Shown here piece by piece: positions 43,128 to 50,889 of a stretch of DNA of 64,000 nt (position 1 is the first letter of the stretch; each line of letters starts with the position of its first letter). Origin of the DNA: Celeribacter arenosi (GTDB lineage Bacteria; Pseudomonadota; Alphaproteobacteria; Rhodobacterales; Rhodobacteraceae). The stretch is from the NCBI RefSeq assembly GCF_039539485.1, contig NZ_BAABDF010000001.1:1-64000 (forward strand). Reading direction: 5' to 3'. A model generated the notes under the pieces. It ran no database searches and was not told where the DNA came from. It worked only from the letters and a program-made list of their open reading frames with translations. The position numbers were made by a program, and so were the translations under genes.

Positions 43128-43688
43128 GTGCAAGACGGCCAGCCAATTGCCTATTCGGCGCAAACGACATGGATGCTTGCGGTGCGCGATCACCGCGACA
43201 AGGCGGCATTTGCGTGTCTGTTTGATCACTTCGGGCCGCGACTACGCGGTATGCTGATGCGCTCGGGCGTGTCTGCGGCGCAGGCGGAAGACATCGTGCA
43301 GGACGTCATGCTGTCAGTCTGGCGCAAGGCGGCCAGTTTCAATCCCGAGCGCGCAGATGTTGCCGGCTGGGTTTTCCAGATCGCGCGCAATCGAAAGATC
43401 GACATCATTCGCCGCGAACGCAGGCCTGTGCCCGAAGATCTCTCTGAGCCCACGGTTGATGAAGCTGACGGCGAGCAAATCGTCGCCCTTGAACAGGAGG
43501 CGGCAAAGCTTCGCAGGGCGCTATCCGCGCTCAGCCCCGAACAACGCAGCGTGGTGGAGCGTGCCTATATGGGCGATCTCACGCACGCAGAAATTCAGGC
43601 CGAAACCGGCCTACCCCTGGGGACGATAAAATCCCGCATCCGGCTCGGTATCGAGCGGTTGCGACACGAATTGAAAGGAGACAGGTGA
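43128..43688 (+). CDS. rpoE: ECF sigma factor RpoE (singlet-oxygen response)
   Basis: The 186-residue sigma factor has region 2 (CLFDHFGPRLRGMLMRSGVSAAQAEDIVQDVMLSVWRKAASF) and region 4 (ALSPEQRSVVERAYMGDLTHAEIQAETGLPLGTIKSRIRLGIERLRHEL). WMLAVRDHRDKAAFA matches group ECF11 RpoE of Rhodobacter. I prefer GTG at 43128, which has CGGAGGGG ten bases upstream and lies downstream of the predicted transcription start; the longer reading from ATG 43038 adds 30 residues. It is held by ChrR, encoded next with a 4-base overlap, and released by singlet oxygen in characterised relatives. Confidence 0.93.
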   Translation: MQDGQPIAYSAQTTWMLAVRDHRDKAAFACLFDHFGPRLRGMLMRSGVSAAQAEDIVQDVMLSVWRKAASFNPERADVAGWVFQIARNRKIDIIRRERRPVPEDLSEPTVDEADGEQIVALEQEAAKLRRALSALSPEQRSVVERAYMGDLTHAEIQAETGLPLGTIKSRIRLGIERLRHELKGDR

Positions 43689-44332
43689 GAGCGATGCAAT
43701 CCATCCATCACCATATTCCCGACAGCCTGTTGGCTGCCTATGTATCGGGCGCGCTGCCGCGTCCATTCGGGGTCGTTGTTGCGGCGCATGTGTCGCTGTG
43801 TGAAACCTGCCGTGCGGCCATGTTGGCGCATGAGGCGGCGGGGGGCGCGATTTTGGACAGTTTCGAGCCGATCGAGGTTTCGTCCGATCTTCGCGAGCGC
43901 GTTTTGGCGTCGCTTGATGACGAAGTCGCGCCAGAACCCGCGCCGGTTCAGGCAGACGGGCCATTGCCCGCGCCGGTTGTCGAGGCGCTGGGCGGGCGCA
44001 AACCGAAATGGCGCAGCCTCGGTCCCGGTGCGAGCCAATGTATTCTGGAACATGGGGCGGCGGGGTCCGTGCGATTGTTGAAAATCTCGCCCGGATATGA
44101 GGTGCCCGACCATAGCCACAACGGGCTGGAACTGACCCTCGTTCTTCAGGGCGCGTTTCGCGATGTTACGGGACGGTATGGGCGCGGCGATCTTGAAGTT
44201 GCGGACAGTGATTTGGAGCATACGCCGATTGCAGAGCAGGGTGAGGCATGTATTTGTCTGGCCGCCTCGGACGCGCCGTTGAAATTCTCCTCTCTCATCC
44301 CGCGGATATTCCAGCCGATCTTCCGGATCTGA
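43685..44332 (+). CDS. chrR: Zinc anti-sigma factor ChrR
   Basis: The 215-residue protein has an N-terminal zinc anti-sigma domain with HVSLCETC (His35, Cys39, Cys42 from the GTG start; 32, 36 and 39 from the ATG at 43694, close to the His31/Cys35/Cys38 of R. sphaeroides). A linker is followed by a C-terminal cupin with DHSHNGLELTLVLQGAF and the conserved CICLAASDAPLKF end. It binds RpoE and is destroyed on singlet-oxygen exposure. GTG 43685 has GGAG four bases upstream; ATG 43694 is the alternative. A strong terminator follows. Confidence 0.95.
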   Translation: MRAMQSIHHHIPDSLLAAYVSGALPRPFGVVVAAHVSLCETCRAAMLAHEAAGGAILDSFEPIEVSSDLRERVLASLDDEVAPEPAPVQADGPLPAPVVEALGGRKPKWRSLGPGASQCILEHGAAGSVRLLKISPGYEVPDHSHNGLELTLVLQGAFRDVTGRYGRGDLEVADSDLEHTPIAEQGEACICLAASDAPLKFSSLIPRIFQPIFRI

Positions 44333-44353
44333 ATTCTAGCCACCCGAACAAAG

Positions 44354-44387
44354 AAAATGCGCCCCGTGTTTCAGGGGCGCATTTTTT
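44354..44387. terminator. Bidirectional terminator after chrR
   Basis: AAAATGCGCCCC (44354-44365) and GGGGCGCATTTT (44374-44385) form a 12-bp stem around GTGTTTCA, with T runs on both strands. It separates chrR from the convergent holin-like gene. Confidence 0.92.
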
Positions 44388-44398
44388 GCGCGTGGCGT

Positions 44399-44731
44399 TC
44401 AGTTGCGCAACGTCTGTCGCACGACTGTGCCGGTTTGCATCCCCTGGAGGAAAGCGGATGCGAGCGTGTCACCGTTTGCGGTGAGCTGATCACGGGGAGG
44501 GACGTGATCAGCTTCCTTTGGTCCGATAAAGGCCAAGGTTATGAGCCCCGTGCCCAAATAGGCGCCCCCGAGGATCAGAGCCGCAACCACGGGCTCTGTC
44601 GCCAGTGACAGCGCGATGTAGGCCGAGAGCGTCAAGAACATGACGCCCACCACAATCAACGTGGCGCCGACTGCGCCCAGAGCGGCCTGTCGCGCGGCGG
44701 CGCGTGCTTTATGGCGGAGGGAAAAGCCCAT
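44399..44731 (-). CDS. YqjE-like/holin-superfamily membrane protein
   Basis: The 110-residue protein has an amphipathic start (LRHKARAAARQAALG) and two membrane helices, about residues 19-45 and 50-70. It resembles the phage holin/YqjE superfamily, but its partner is a DUF883 (YqjD/ElaB-like) gene 9 bases upstream, the E. coli yqjD-yqjE arrangement, so a host inner membrane stress role is likelier than lysis. It shares the EcfG-type promoter of the DUF883 gene. Confidence 0.78.
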   Translation of the reverse strand: MGFSLRHKARAAARQAALGAVGATLIVVGVMFLTLSAYIALSLATEPVVAALILGGAYLGTGLITLAFIGPKEADHVPPRDQLTANGDTLASAFLQGMQTGTVVRQTLRN

Positions 44732-44740
44732 GACGCGCCC

Positions 44741-45067
44741 TTAGCGGCGTGCCGCGGTGACGAGGCCCACCAGAAATCCGAGGCCGGCAGCAACGCCGAT
44801 GGAGGCGGACGGGTTTTCGCGCACCTTATTCTCGACGTCGCCATAGGCGGCGAGGGCCTGTTTTTGCAGGTCTGCTGCCTGTTTTTCGGTCGCGACACGG
44901 GCCGCATCATAGGCCTCTGTGGCGCCATTGCGCACCTGTTCACCTTGGGCGCGGCCATAATCTGCAAAGGTTTTGGTGAGCGAAGAAATGTCTTTTTTCA
45001 GGGTCGCGATCTGCGCCTGAAGGTCTTCGGTTGTCGCATTTTCTGTCGCAGCGGTGGAACGTGCCAT
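44741..45067 (-). CDS. DUF883 (YqjD/ElaB-like) membrane-anchored protein
   Basis: The 108-residue protein has a long coiled-coil part (about residues 10-85, DLQAQIATLKKDISSLTKTF and onward) and a C-terminal membrane anchor (PSASIGVAAGLGFLVGLVTAARR), the DUF883 architecture. E. coli relatives bind ribosomes and the inner membrane in stationary phase. The ATG at 45067 has an AAGGAGAAAC ribosome site. A GGAAC-N17-CGTT promoter lies upstream, placing it in the general stress regulon. Confidence 0.9.
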   Translation of the reverse strand: MARSTAATENATTEDLQAQIATLKKDISSLTKTFADYGRAQGEQVRNGATEAYDAARVATEKQAADLQKQALAAYGDVENKVRENPSASIGVAAGLGFLVGLVTAARR

Positions 45068-45111
45068 GACGTTTCTCCTTCGTGCTGTTTGCGTTTCAAG
45101 TTCGCTCACTC

Positions 45112-45137
45112 AACGCGGGGCGCGGCGCGAAAGTTCC
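45112..45137 (-). promoter_or_regulatory. EcfG-type promoter for the DUF883-YqjE unit
   Basis: On the minus strand GGAAC (45137-45133), 17 bases, CGTT (45115-45112), the alphaproteobacterial EcfG consensus. It lies 45 bases upstream of the DUF883 start. Confidence 0.8.
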
Positions 45138-45160
45138 GCCGAGGCGATGAAATAAAGTTT

Positions 45161-45186
45161 GGAACAACCACGCGGACCGGTCCGTT
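45161..45186 (+). promoter_or_regulatory. EcfG-type promoter for the DUF1328 gene
   Basis: GGAAC (45161-45165), 17 bases, CGTT (45183-45186), 60 bases upstream of the DUF1328 ATG. It stands back to back with the minus-strand promoter at 45112-45137. Confidence 0.8.
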
Positions 45187-45246
45187 GATACCCCAGAACG
45201 ACCGGATCTATCCGCGTCGAAAACACATGCATCAAGGAGACTTCCC

Positions 45247-45420
45247 ATGCTTGGTTGGGCAATCACATTTCTCGTCGTGGCTCTCATTGCGGGCCTCTTT
45301 GGTTTCGGCGGCATCGCCTCTGCGTCCGTCGGGATCGCGCAAATTCTGTTCTTCGTATTCATCGCCCTGTTCGTGATCGCGATGATCGCACGTGCGATGC
45401 GGGGCAACCCGCCGGTTTAA
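45247..45420 (+). CDS. DUF1328 small membrane protein
   Basis: The 57-residue protein begins MLGWAITFLVVALIAGLFGF and ends IARAMRGNPPV, with two hydrophobic helices. This is the DUF1328/YtjA family. A strong AAGGAG (45234-45239) precedes the ATG. It is stress-controlled through the EcfG-type promoter at 45161. Function is unknown. Dps follows after 47 bases and may be cotranscribed. Confidence 0.92.
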   Translation: MLGWAITFLVVALIAGLFGFGGIASASVGIAQILFFVFIALFVIAMIARAMRGNPPV

Positions 45421-45467
45421 CCCGCGCCGGAACCCCCAAATCCGATTGAATCCTGAAAGGACACATC

Positions 45468-45965
45468 ATGGCAAAAGCACTTAAATCCGTCGCCAAGGTC
45501 AAAGACTTCGACACTGGCACCAAGGACACATCAAAGGTCGCAAATGGTCTCGCCGACGTGCTCAGCGACACCTACCGTTTGTTGATCAAATCGCACATTT
45601 ACCATTGGAACGTGGAAGGGCCGATGTTCTACCCGATCCACCAACTGACCGAGACGCAATATAATAACCTCTTCGCGGCGACCGACGAGCTGGCGGAACG
45701 TATCCGCGCGCTGGGCCACGTAGCGCCGTCGAAAATCGGCGATGTTGTTGGCGATCACGCGGTTGGGGAAACCGATGGCAAAATGACCGCGGAGGAAATG
45801 ATCGCGGATCTGGCCGAGGATCACGAACGCGTGGCGCATCGCCTGCACGCGCTCATCGAAACCGCCGAAGGGGCCAATGATCCGGTAACCGCAGACCTCG
45901 CGACGGCGCGCTCCGGCTTTCACGAAAAGGCCGCATGGATGTTGCGCGCGACACTGGGGAAATAA
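45468..45965 (+). CDS. dps: Dps-family DNA-protection ferritin
   Basis: The 165-residue protein has the Dps inter-subunit ferroxidase set His46, His58, Asp73 and Glu77, with the same 12-15-4 spacing as E. coli Dps (51, 63, 78, 82), in the segment HIYHWNVEGPMFYPIHQ and onward. It stores iron and protects DNA against peroxide. The AAAGGA ribosome site is clear. No full EcfG promoter precedes it (GGAAC is present at 45429 but no CGTT), so expression probably runs through from the DUF1328 promoter. Confidence 0.96.
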   Translation: MAKALKSVAKVKDFDTGTKDTSKVANGLADVLSDTYRLLIKSHIYHWNVEGPMFYPIHQLTETQYNNLFAATDELAERIRALGHVAPSKIGDVVGDHAVGETDGKMTAEEMIADLAEDHERVAHRLHALIETAEGANDPVTADLATARSGFHEKAAWMLRATLGK

Positions 45966-45988
45966 CCCGCCCCGGCATGAAGCCACGA

Positions 45989-46021
45989 AAAAGCCCCGCG
46001 GGAATTACCGGCGGGGCTTTT
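45989..46021. terminator. Intrinsic terminator between dps and phyR
   Basis: AAAAGCCCCGC (45989-45999) and GCGGGGCTTTT (46011-46021) form an 11-bp stem with an 11-base loop; it can serve both convergent genes. Confidence 0.92.
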
Positions 46022-46043
46022 GTTTGGTTCGACGTGTCGCGCG

Positions 46044-46859
46044 TTAGACGAGAAGCGTTTCGGTTGACGAAAAGAACATCGCTTGGCTCAGCGCAGAGGA
46101 CACTTGTTCGTCGGTGTAGGGTTTGGTGATCACAAAGGCCGGTTCAGGCCGCTCACCGGTGAGGAGGCGTTCGGGGAAGGCGGTGATGAAGATCACAGGC
46201 ACCGGTTCGTCCATTTCCGCAAGGATATCGTTGACCGCATCAATGCCGGACGAATTATCGGCAAGCTGGATATCGGACAGGATGAGGTCGGGTTTTTCCT
46301 TGGCCGCCAGTTTCACCGCACCTTCACGGGTGCGTCCAACGCCGGTGACTGTGTGACCCATGTCGGAGACGATGGACTGCAGGTCCAGCGCGATGATTGC
46401 TTCGTCTTCGATGATGAGGACGCGACCGGCGATGCTGTCCTGCATTTCCGCGCGGGCCGCCGAAACCAGAGCCGCGACATCGTCCGTGTCGGTATCCATG
46501 ATTTTCGCGATTTCAGCAGTCGAGAACTCTTCGATCGTTGCCAATAGCAATGCCTCGCGCGAGTTCGGGGTCAAACGTTCCATATGGGCCTGCGCGCGTT
46601 TTGCCAAAAGGCTGTCCGCTTCTGCGACAGGCGCGCCGGAACTGTTCCAGATCAAATGAAAGGCTTTGAAGAGGGCAACCTTTTCGCTGATCTCTTTTGT
46701 GAAAACAGACCGGTCCTGCAAAAGAGCCTCAAGGGTCGCCGCCGCATATGCGTCCCCGGATTTCTGGCTCCCCGTCAAAGCACGTGCGTAGCGGCGCAAG
46801 TAGGGCAGATGGCCCGCAATAATCTCGGCCAAGCTGGGTGCTTGTGGTGTCACTGTCAT
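46044..46859 (-). CDS. phyR: General stress response anti-anti-sigma regulator PhyR
   Basis: The 271-residue protein has an N-terminal sigma-like domain (about residues 8-140, LPYLRRYARALTGSQKSGDAYAAATLEALL, then ERLTPNSREALLLATIEEFSTAEIAKIM) and a C-terminal receiver (about 146-265, VLIIEDEAIIALDLQ) with the phospho-acceptor Asp196 in LILSDIQLAD and Lys in FVITKPY. Phosphorylated PhyR binds NepR and frees EcfG. The ATG at 46859 lies behind the minus-strand half of a palindromic EcfG promoter. Confidence 0.97.
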   Translation of the reverse strand: MTVTPQAPSLAEIIAGHLPYLRRYARALTGSQKSGDAYAAATLEALLQDRSVFTKEISEKVALFKAFHLIWNSSGAPVAEADSLLAKRAQAHMERLTPNSREALLLATIEEFSTAEIAKIMDTDTDDVAALVSAARAEMQDSIAGRVLIIEDEAIIALDLQSIVSDMGHTVTGVGRTREGAVKLAAKEKPDLILSDIQLADNSSGIDAVNDILAEMDEPVPVIFITAFPERLLTGERPEPAFVITKPYTDEQVSSALSQAMFFSSTETLLV

Positions 46860-46886
46860 TTTTTCTAACCTTTTTTCGAGTCGACG

Positions 46887-46919
46887 GGAACTAAACGCCA
46901 AACACCTGCGTTAAGTTCC
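46887..46919. promoter_or_regulatory. Palindromic bidirectional EcfG promoter
   Basis: Plus strand: GGAAC (46887-46891), 17 bases, CGTT (46909-46912), directing nepR-ecfG. Minus strand: GGAAC (46919-46915), 17 bases, CGTT (46897-46894), directing phyR. The two promoters occupy the same 33 bases, so each strand's -35 overlaps the other's -10 side. Both match the consensus without mismatch. Confidence 0.88.
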
Positions 46920-46954
46920 CATAAATCGACAATGAAAAATGTGCAGGACAGATA

Positions 46955-47140
46955 ATGGCTCGCCAGGAACAAAATTCCAGCTTTGAGGCCCAGATTGAAG
47001 CGAATCTAAAGAAGGTTTACGAGAAAACCGTTCAGGAACCCGTTCCTGACCGGTTTGCGGCCCTTCTTGCCCAATTGAAAGAACAGGATGCAGCCTCTTC
47101 TGATCCGGATGCCGGTGATGATGGGGAGAATTCCCAATGA
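46955..47140 (+). CDS. nepR: Anti-sigma factor NepR
   Basis: The 61-residue protein contains the NepR core ANLKKVYEKTVQEPVPDRFAALLAQL. It sequesters EcfG in unstressed cells and is titrated by phosphorylated PhyR. Its 3' end overlaps ecfG by 4 bases, keeping the anti-sigma and sigma factor coupled. Confidence 0.95.
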   Translation: MARQEQNSSFEAQIEANLKKVYEKTVQEPVPDRFAALLAQLKEQDAASSDPDAGDDGENSQ

Positions 47141-47733
47141 AAGCACCTGTTGGCGACGATCCGGCGTCAAAATCCGGCGATCCACGTGATGAAATCATTC
47201 AGCACCTCGGCGCAATGCGCGCGTTTGCGATGTCGCTGACCCGTGACGGGTCGTCTGCGGACGATCTGGTTCAGGACACCATCGTAAAGGCATGGAGCAA
47301 GATCGCGACCTTCGAGCCGGGCACAAACATGCGCGCATGGCTCTTTACCATCCTGCGCAACACATTTTACTCCGGCCGGCGTCGCGCCAAACGCGAAGTC
47401 GAGGATGTGGATGGCGTCATGGCGGGTGGTCTGGCCGAAAAGCCTGCACATGACGGTCGCTTGGCCATGCGGGATTTCGAGTTTGCCTTTGCCAAACTGC
47501 CCGATGAGCAACGCGAAGCGCTTACTCTGGTGGGGGGCAGCGGTTTTTCCTACGAGGAAGCGGCCGAAACCTGTGGCGTTGCCGTGGGCACCATCAAAAG
47601 CCGCGTGAACCGCGGTCGCAAAAAGCTCGCGGAGCTTTTGCATCTGTCCGAAGACGACAGCATGGATATGACGGACAAATCCACGATGGCCGTTATCGGG
47701 TCCCAGTCCGCCACCGGGGGCTTTCGCGCATGA
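47137..47733 (+). CDS. ecfG: General stress ECF sigma factor EcfG
   Basis: The 198-residue sigma factor has region 2 (MRAFAMSLTRDGSSADDLVQDTIVKAWSKIATF, then NMRAWLFTILRNTFYS) and region 4 (LPDEQREALTLVGGSGFSYEEAAETCGVAVGTIKSRVNRGRKKL), matching EcfG. Its position between nepR and a histidine kinase opposite phyR is the standard alphaproteobacterial locus. It recognises GGAAC-N17-CGTT, found at four places nearby. Confidence 0.96.
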   Translation: MKAPVGDDPASKSGDPRDEIIQHLGAMRAFAMSLTRDGSSADDLVQDTIVKAWSKIATFEPGTNMRAWLFTILRNTFYSGRRRAKREVEDVDGVMAGGLAEKPAHDGRLAMRDFEFAFAKLPDEQREALTLVGGSGFSYEEAAETCGVAVGTIKSRVNRGRKKLAELLHLSEDDSMDMTDKSTMAVIGSQSATGGFRA

Positions 47734-49469
47734 TGAATAAAATGGCCGCGCAGGCAGATAGCCTCGCGGTTCGCGTCTCCCTTATCCTCGCTTTGGCGCT
47801 ATTGCCAATCGGGATCATCGCGATTGCGCAAACGATGGCTCTCCTCAAGGAGAGCCGTGCGCAGAATGAGGCGGCTTTGCTCGCGCTCACCTCGGAAGCT
47901 GCGGCGGTCGAGGAAGGGATGCTGCGCACAGCGCTCGGTGCCACCGAAGCGGTCGCGGCCCTCGCGCCGACTTTGTCTCAAACGCCGGAGTTGTGCCACG
48001 AGTTGGTGGGCAAGCTGCGCGATGAAGAAGGGTCATTTTCCTTTGTCGGCTACGTCAGCCCAGAGGGTAAGACGACCTGTTCCAGTGCCGGCTCTGAAGT
48101 TGACGTGTCGGACCTGCCGGTGTTCAAACAACAGATGGACGATCCGCGCATTCGTGCGACGGTGAACGTCAACGCCCCGATTTCCAAAACCTCCGTGGTC
48201 ATCATCTCCAAACCCGCCTTCACCGAGGCCGGTGAGTTCAATGGCTATGCGGCGGTGTCGCTCCCTCACACGAGGCTTTTCGAGAAATTCGAAGAGCTGG
48301 CCAGTGGCCGCCCCGTTGATCTCGTGACGTTCAATGTCGATGGCGAACCCCTCTCCTCGGAGCGCGGTTTGTCCCATATCGCGGACGGTCTCCCGGAGGG
48401 GCGAGATCTTCGGTCTTTTGCCTTTGGGGGAAACCGTGCCTTCACGGCTATGACGATAAACGGGGAGCGGCGCGTTTTTGCGGTCGTTCCGATCATCCCT
48501 GACCTGATCTACGGCATCGGGAGTTGGGACGCAGACGATCTCGGCCTGACGTGGAAGCGTATTTGGACAACCGCACCTTTGCTGTTTCCGGTCATTATGT
48601 GGCTGGCCAGCCTGACCGTCGCCTACGTCGCTATCCAGCGTCAGGTGATCCGCCCGACGCGAAACCTGCGGGCGCGAATGTTGTTGTTCATGCGCTCTCG
48701 ACAGTTTGCGACGCTTGAAAACGTGCGACCCAGACCTGCACGGGAATTTCGTGAAATCGACGAAACATGGGCGTTGATGGCCAAGAGCATCCTGCATGAC
48801 GAGGCGGAGCTGGAAGACACGCTACACGACAAAACCGTGCTTCTGCGCGAAGTGCATCACAGGGTCAAAAACAACCTCCAACTCATTTCGTCCATTGTGA
48901 GCATGAAGATACGGCGCGCGAAAACTGATGATGCGCGGCGCGCGCTCGGTGATGTTCAGACACGGGTCATGGGCCTCGCTACCGTGCACCGCAATCTCTA
49001 CGAAACCTCGCTACAAGGGCGTGTGCGGGCGGATGAATTGCTACGCTCCATCGTTCAAAACGTTCTCACCGCGGGTCGTCAAGGAGAGGCGAAAATCGAG
49101 GTGGAAGAGCACTTTGATCGCGTTGTCCTTTATCCCGATCAGGCGGTGCCATTGTCGCTGGTAGTGTCTGAGGCTCTAAGCAATGCGATGAAATACGCAG
49201 GCTGTCAGAAGGGCGGATCGGTCGAGATGGGTGTTCTGCTGCGCAAGGATCCCAACAGCACAAAGGCCGTGTTGGAGGTTACCAACTCAAAGGGCCCATT
49301 GCTTCTCACGCTGGGTGCGCAGGACGGGACGGGTTTGGGCAACCAGCTGATCGGGGCGTTCACATCGCAGCTTGAAGGTGAAAACGAGGTGATCGAAACC
49401 GACAGTCGATATACCCTACGTGTCAGTTTCGACGTGGCCGATTTCACCGAGGACGAACCTGAAACCTAG
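47730..49469 (+). CDS. HWE/HisKA_2 sensor histidine kinase of the general stress locus
   Basis: The 579-residue kinase has an N-terminal membrane segment (about 12-36), a periplasmic sensor region (about 40-280, beta-rich, PDC/Cache-like), a second membrane segment (about 281-303), a linker, and a HisKA_2 dimerisation helix LLREVHHRVKNNLQLISSI with the phospho-acceptor at His376/377, followed by an ATPase domain (LVVSEALSNAMKYAG, GTGLGNQLIGAF). It probably controls PhyR phosphorylation, as PhyK-type kinases do. It overlaps ecfG by 4 bases and its stop overlaps the convergent dtd by 4 bases. Confidence 0.92.
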   Translation: MMNKMAAQADSLAVRVSLILALALLPIGIIAIAQTMALLKESRAQNEAALLALTSEAAAVEEGMLRTALGATEAVAALAPTLSQTPELCHELVGKLRDEEGSFSFVGYVSPEGKTTCSSAGSEVDVSDLPVFKQQMDDPRIRATVNVNAPISKTSVVIISKPAFTEAGEFNGYAAVSLPHTRLFEKFEELASGRPVDLVTFNVDGEPLSSERGLSHIADGLPEGRDLRSFAFGGNRAFTAMTINGERRVFAVVPIIPDLIYGIGSWDADDLGLTWKRIWTTAPLLFPVIMWLASLTVAYVAIQRQVIRPTRNLRARMLLFMRSRQFATLENVRPRPAREFREIDETWALMAKSILHDEAELEDTLHDKTVLLREVHHRVKNNLQLISSIVSMKIRRAKTDDARRALGDVQTRVMGLATVHRNLYETSLQGRVRADELLRSIVQNVLTAGRQGEAKIEVEEHFDRVVLYPDQAVPLSLVVSEALSNAMKYAGCQKGGSVEMGVLLRKDPNSTKAVLEVTNSKGPLLLTLGAQDGTGLGNQLIGAFTSQLEGENEVIETDSRYTLRVSFDVADFTEDEPET

Positions 49470-49909
49470 GACGCGACGGTGTCGAGCCAGATGGTGACGG
49501 GCCCGTCGTTTATCAGGCTGACTTTCATATCCGCGCCGAAACGACCGGTTTCGACCGGCACGCCATTGGCCGCGAGGGCCTGCGAAAACGCCTCGTAGCC
49601 GATGCGCCCTTCTGCGGGGGGCGCGGCATTGGAGAACCCGGGCCGGTTGCCTTTGGTCTCTGCCGCGAGTGTGAATTGGCTGATGACCAAGGCAGATCCA
49701 CCAACGTCGCGGATGGAGAGGTTCATTTTGTTGGCGTCATCTTGGAAAATGCGCAGCTTGGCGACCTTGGCTGCGAGCTTTTCTGCCTCAGCCTCCGTGT
49801 CTCCCGCCATGGCGCAGACCAGCACCAAAAGCCCGTGACCGCACTGTCCGATAACCTCGCCGTCCACGCGCACGCTGGCTTCGCTGACGCGTTGAACCAG
49901 TGCCCTCAC
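49466..49909 (-). CDS. dtd: D-aminoacyl-tRNA deacylase
   Basis: The 147-residue protein starts VRALVQRVSEASVRVDGE, and has SQFTLAAETKGNRPGFS and NDGPVTIWLDT, the two motifs that form the Dtd active site. It hydrolyses D-aminoacyl-tRNAs and Gly-tRNA(Ala). The start is GTG at 49907-49909, overlapping the kinase stop; five residues further upstream are possible but unlike the family. Confidence 0.95.
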   Translation of the reverse strand: MRALVQRVSEASVRVDGEVIGQCGHGLLVLVCAMAGDTEAEAEKLAAKVAKLRIFQDDANKMNLSIRDVGGSALVISQFTLAAETKGNRPGFSNAAPPAEGRIGYEAFSQALAANGVPVETGRFGADMKVSLINDGPVTIWLDTVAS

Positions 49910-50826
49910 AGTTCGCGCGCCCAAGGCGGGTTTGCCCCGGCACGTGATACGGTGATTGCGGCGGCTTTGGCCCCCAATGTCAGGGCTGCGCGGATGGTGT
50001 CATCGTCAAGCGTCGCGATTGCGTCCTTGGTCAATTTTCCCGCCTCCTGAAGGCTGGCGAGGAGGCCTGCGTTAAAGGTGTCCCCCGCGCCGACGGTATC
50101 GGCGACAGTGACTTTCACGGCCTTGACGGTGACGGCACCACGCGCGGTGTAGCCACGCACACCTTCACCACCCATGGTGAGGCAAACGAGCTTTGGACCC
50201 TTTTCCAAAATGCCCGCGACCTGCGTGTCCAGATCGCCTTTTCCAACGATCCAGTCGAGGTCTTCATCCGAGATTTTGACGATATCCGCATGCGCGAGCA
50301 TATGTTCGATACGTGCACGATAACGGGCTTCGTCGCGAATAAATCCGGGGCGAATGTTCGGATCGATCATGGTGACGCGTGTCGCGGAGGCATCCACGAA
50401 CAGTTTTTCGTAGACCGCACCACAGGGTTCAACGGGCAGAGAGATCCCACCGCAAAAAACCGTGCCGATGTCTGCGGGCAGGGTCGGCAAATCTTGTAGG
50501 CTCAACATGCGGCCGGCTGTGTTTTCGTCGTAGAAAGCATAGGTCGCATGGCCGTCGACCAGTTTGACAAAGGCAACCGTGCAGGGCCGGTCTGCCGTAA
50601 TGGCCAGCGATGCGTCAACGCCGCTTTCATCCAGTTTCTGTTTGAGTAGGTCGCCAAAGAAATCCTGTGAAAAGCCGGAGAAAAACCCGACCTTTGCGCC
50701 CAGGCGGCCAAGGGCGATGGCGGTGTTGAACACCGCGCCACCGGCATAGGGAGCGTATGCGTCCTCACCTTCCGTGCTTTGACGTGGCAACATGTCTATC
50801 AGGGCTTCGCCCGCGCAAAGGATCAT
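49906..50826 (-). CDS. PfkB-family fructokinase
   Basis: The 306-residue sugar kinase begins MILCAGEALIDMLP, has GGAVFNTAIALGRLGAKVGFFSG, MIDPNIRPGF and the catalytic anion-hole motif VADTVGAGDTFNAGLL with the base Asp. It groups with fructokinases more than ribokinases, but sugar specificity is inferred. It is translationally coupled to dtd. Confidence 0.88.
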   Translation of the reverse strand: MILCAGEALIDMLPRQSTEGEDAYAPYAGGAVFNTAIALGRLGAKVGFFSGFSQDFFGDLLKQKLDESGVDASLAITADRPCTVAFVKLVDGHATYAFYDENTAGRMLSLQDLPTLPADIGTVFCGGISLPVEPCGAVYEKLFVDASATRVTMIDPNIRPGFIRDEARYRARIEHMLAHADIVKISDEDLDWIVGKGDLDTQVAGILEKGPKLVCLTMGGEGVRGYTARGAVTVKAVKVTVADTVGAGDTFNAGLLASLQEAGKLTKDAIATLDDDTIRAALTLGAKAAAITVSRAGANPPWAREL

Positions 50827-50889
50827 CTTTACTACTCCTCTATTCGCCCTTGTTTAGGACTGTTAGCGCCAACACAACAAGTGAAATCG

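Noticed and set aside
44399..44731. Holin-like gene as a sign of a prophage
   Set aside because: Its neighbour is a DUF883 gene in yqjD-yqjE order with an EcfG promoter; no other phage lysis genes are present.
45429..45454. GGAAC upstream of dps as an EcfG promoter
   Set aside because: Seventeen bases later the sequence is TCCT, not CGTT; dps is more likely read from the DUF1328 promoter.
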